DNA of 64,000 nt from Streptomyces albiflavescens (GTDB lineage: Bacteria > Actinomycetota > Actinomycetes > Streptomycetales > Streptomycetaceae): contig NZ_BMMM01000002.1 of the NCBI RefSeq assembly GCF_014645835.1, forward strand, positions 304,388-368,387, written 5' to 3'. A program made the position numbers and the translations under genes. Under the pieces are notes generated by a model. The model did no database searches. It saw only the letters and a program-made list of their open reading frames with translations, and was not told where the DNA came from. Shown here one piece after another: positions 63,497-64,000 of the stretch. The stretch's first letter is position 1, and the number at the start of each line of letters is the position of its first letter.

Positions 63497-64000
63497 CCAT
63501 CCGACTCCCGGACGCGAACGGCCGGTTCAGGACGTACGAGCCGCGCACCGAGCCCCTCGCCCTCGCCACCGGCGCGCCCTTCACCTCCCGTACGGTCTTC
63601 TCAGCCGCGCACGTCGTCGCCGACCCGTACGCGGACGTCTCGCCCGACTCGCCCGCGGCCGTCGACTGGGACGCGACGCTCGCCTTCCGCCGCCACCTGT
63701 GGTCCCACGGTCTGGGCGTGGCCGAGGCCATGGACACCGCGCAGCGCGGGATGGGCCTGGACTGGGCGGGCGCGGCGGAGCTGATCCGCCGGTCCGCCGC
63801 CGAGGCCAGGGCGGTCGGCGGCCGCATCGCGTGCGGCGTGGGCACGGACCAACTGGTGGGCCCGGCGTCCCTGGCGCAGGTCCGGGCCGCATACGAGGAG
63901 CAGCTCGCCCTTGTCGAGGAGTCGGGCGCGCAGGCGATCCTGATGGCGTCGAGGGCGCTGACGGCGGCGGCCTCCGGTCCCGAGGACTACCTCGACGTCT
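63493..64000 (+). CDS. DUF993 family protein (3' end outside window)
   Basis: The GTG at 63493 overlaps the oxidoreductase stop (GTGA). The visible 169 residues start TIRLPDANGRFRTYEPR and include FTSRTVFSAAHVVADPYAD, DWDATLAFRRHLWSHGLGVA and EAMDTAQRGMGLDWAG, matching DUF993, a predicted TIM-barrel/aldolase-like family found beside Gfo/Idh oxidoreductases in sugar operons. The reading frame runs off the end of the window. Role in sugar-acid catabolism is inference. Confidence 0.8.
   Translation, partial: MTIRLPDANGRFRTYEPRTEPLALATGAPFTSRTVFSAAHVVADPYADVSPDSPAAVDWDATLAFRRHLWSHGLGVAEAMDTAQRGMGLDWAGAAELIRRSAAEARAVGGRIACGVGTDQLVGPASLAQVRAAYEEQLALVEESGAQAILMASRALTAAASGPEDYLDV

Overview
The window is high-GC chromosomal DNA from a Streptomyces-type actinomycete. 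The evidence is an almost uniformly G/C third codon position, GTG/TTG starts, Tat signal peptides, a desferrioxamine (des) cluster with DtxR-type iron boxes, an adpA homologue carrying a rare TTA codon, and an XRE/DUF397/HATPase trio typical of Streptomyces. From memory, the order orn, adpA, glmS, hexA, desDCBAFE, acdH, hmgL, biotin-dependent carboxylase genes and agmatinase resembles the S. coelicolor SCO2793 to SCO2769 region. No insertion sequence, prophage, CRISPR array or rRNA was seen.

Layout: 1-5.6 kb holds a kinase-like fragment, tRNA-His, orn, a frameshifted adpA, a membrane protein, a universal stress protein and a YaaH-family membrane protein. 5.8-12.3 kb holds glmS, a small hypothetical, a Tat-exported metallophosphoesterase, a DUF4429/SHOCT protein and the secreted N-acetylhexosaminidase hexA behind a DasR-like site. 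12.4-19.6 kb is the desferrioxamine locus: desABCD for synthesis, and desE (lipoprotein receptor) plus desF (ferric-siderophore reductase), each transcript with an iron box. 20.3-28.9 kb is leucine/isovalerate and acyl-CoA catabolism: a four-gene operon (carboxyltransferase, biotin carboxylase, HMG-CoA lyase, acyl-CoA dehydrogenase), a divergent TetR regulator with two operators, another acyl-CoA dehydrogenase and a thioesterase. 31.2-37.2 kb holds a PucR regulator, an SSS-family transporter, an agmatinase-family hydrolase and a ThDP enzyme, possibly a guanidino-compound pathway. 37.2-51.5 kb is rich in cell-envelope and secreted functions: endonuclease, GT39 glycosyltransferase, class A beta-lactamase-like hydrolase, fused ABC exporter, S37 peptidase, GH3 glycosidase and small secreted proteins. 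52.0-64.0 kb is a looser accessory region: an EPSP-synthase-like gene, hydrolases, acetyltransferases, the DUF397/XRE/ATPase trio, LysR, MarR-GNAT and LacI regulators, and the start of an oxidoreductase/DUF993 operon.

Four genes are broken. adpA has a one-base insertion separating its two domains. A cation diffusion facilitator and a phytase-like esterase survive only as ends around internal deletions. An MFS transporter is a 3' remnant with a shift in a G run. Several intergenic regions carry short tandem or dispersed repeats that I cannot assign to a known element. I did not find a clearly new multi-gene system. The best candidates for a second look are the agmatinase/ThDP locus, the adpA lesion, the DasR-like site beside the siderophore genes, the palindrome array upstream of the terminal oxidoreductase and the unusual EPSP-synthase motif.
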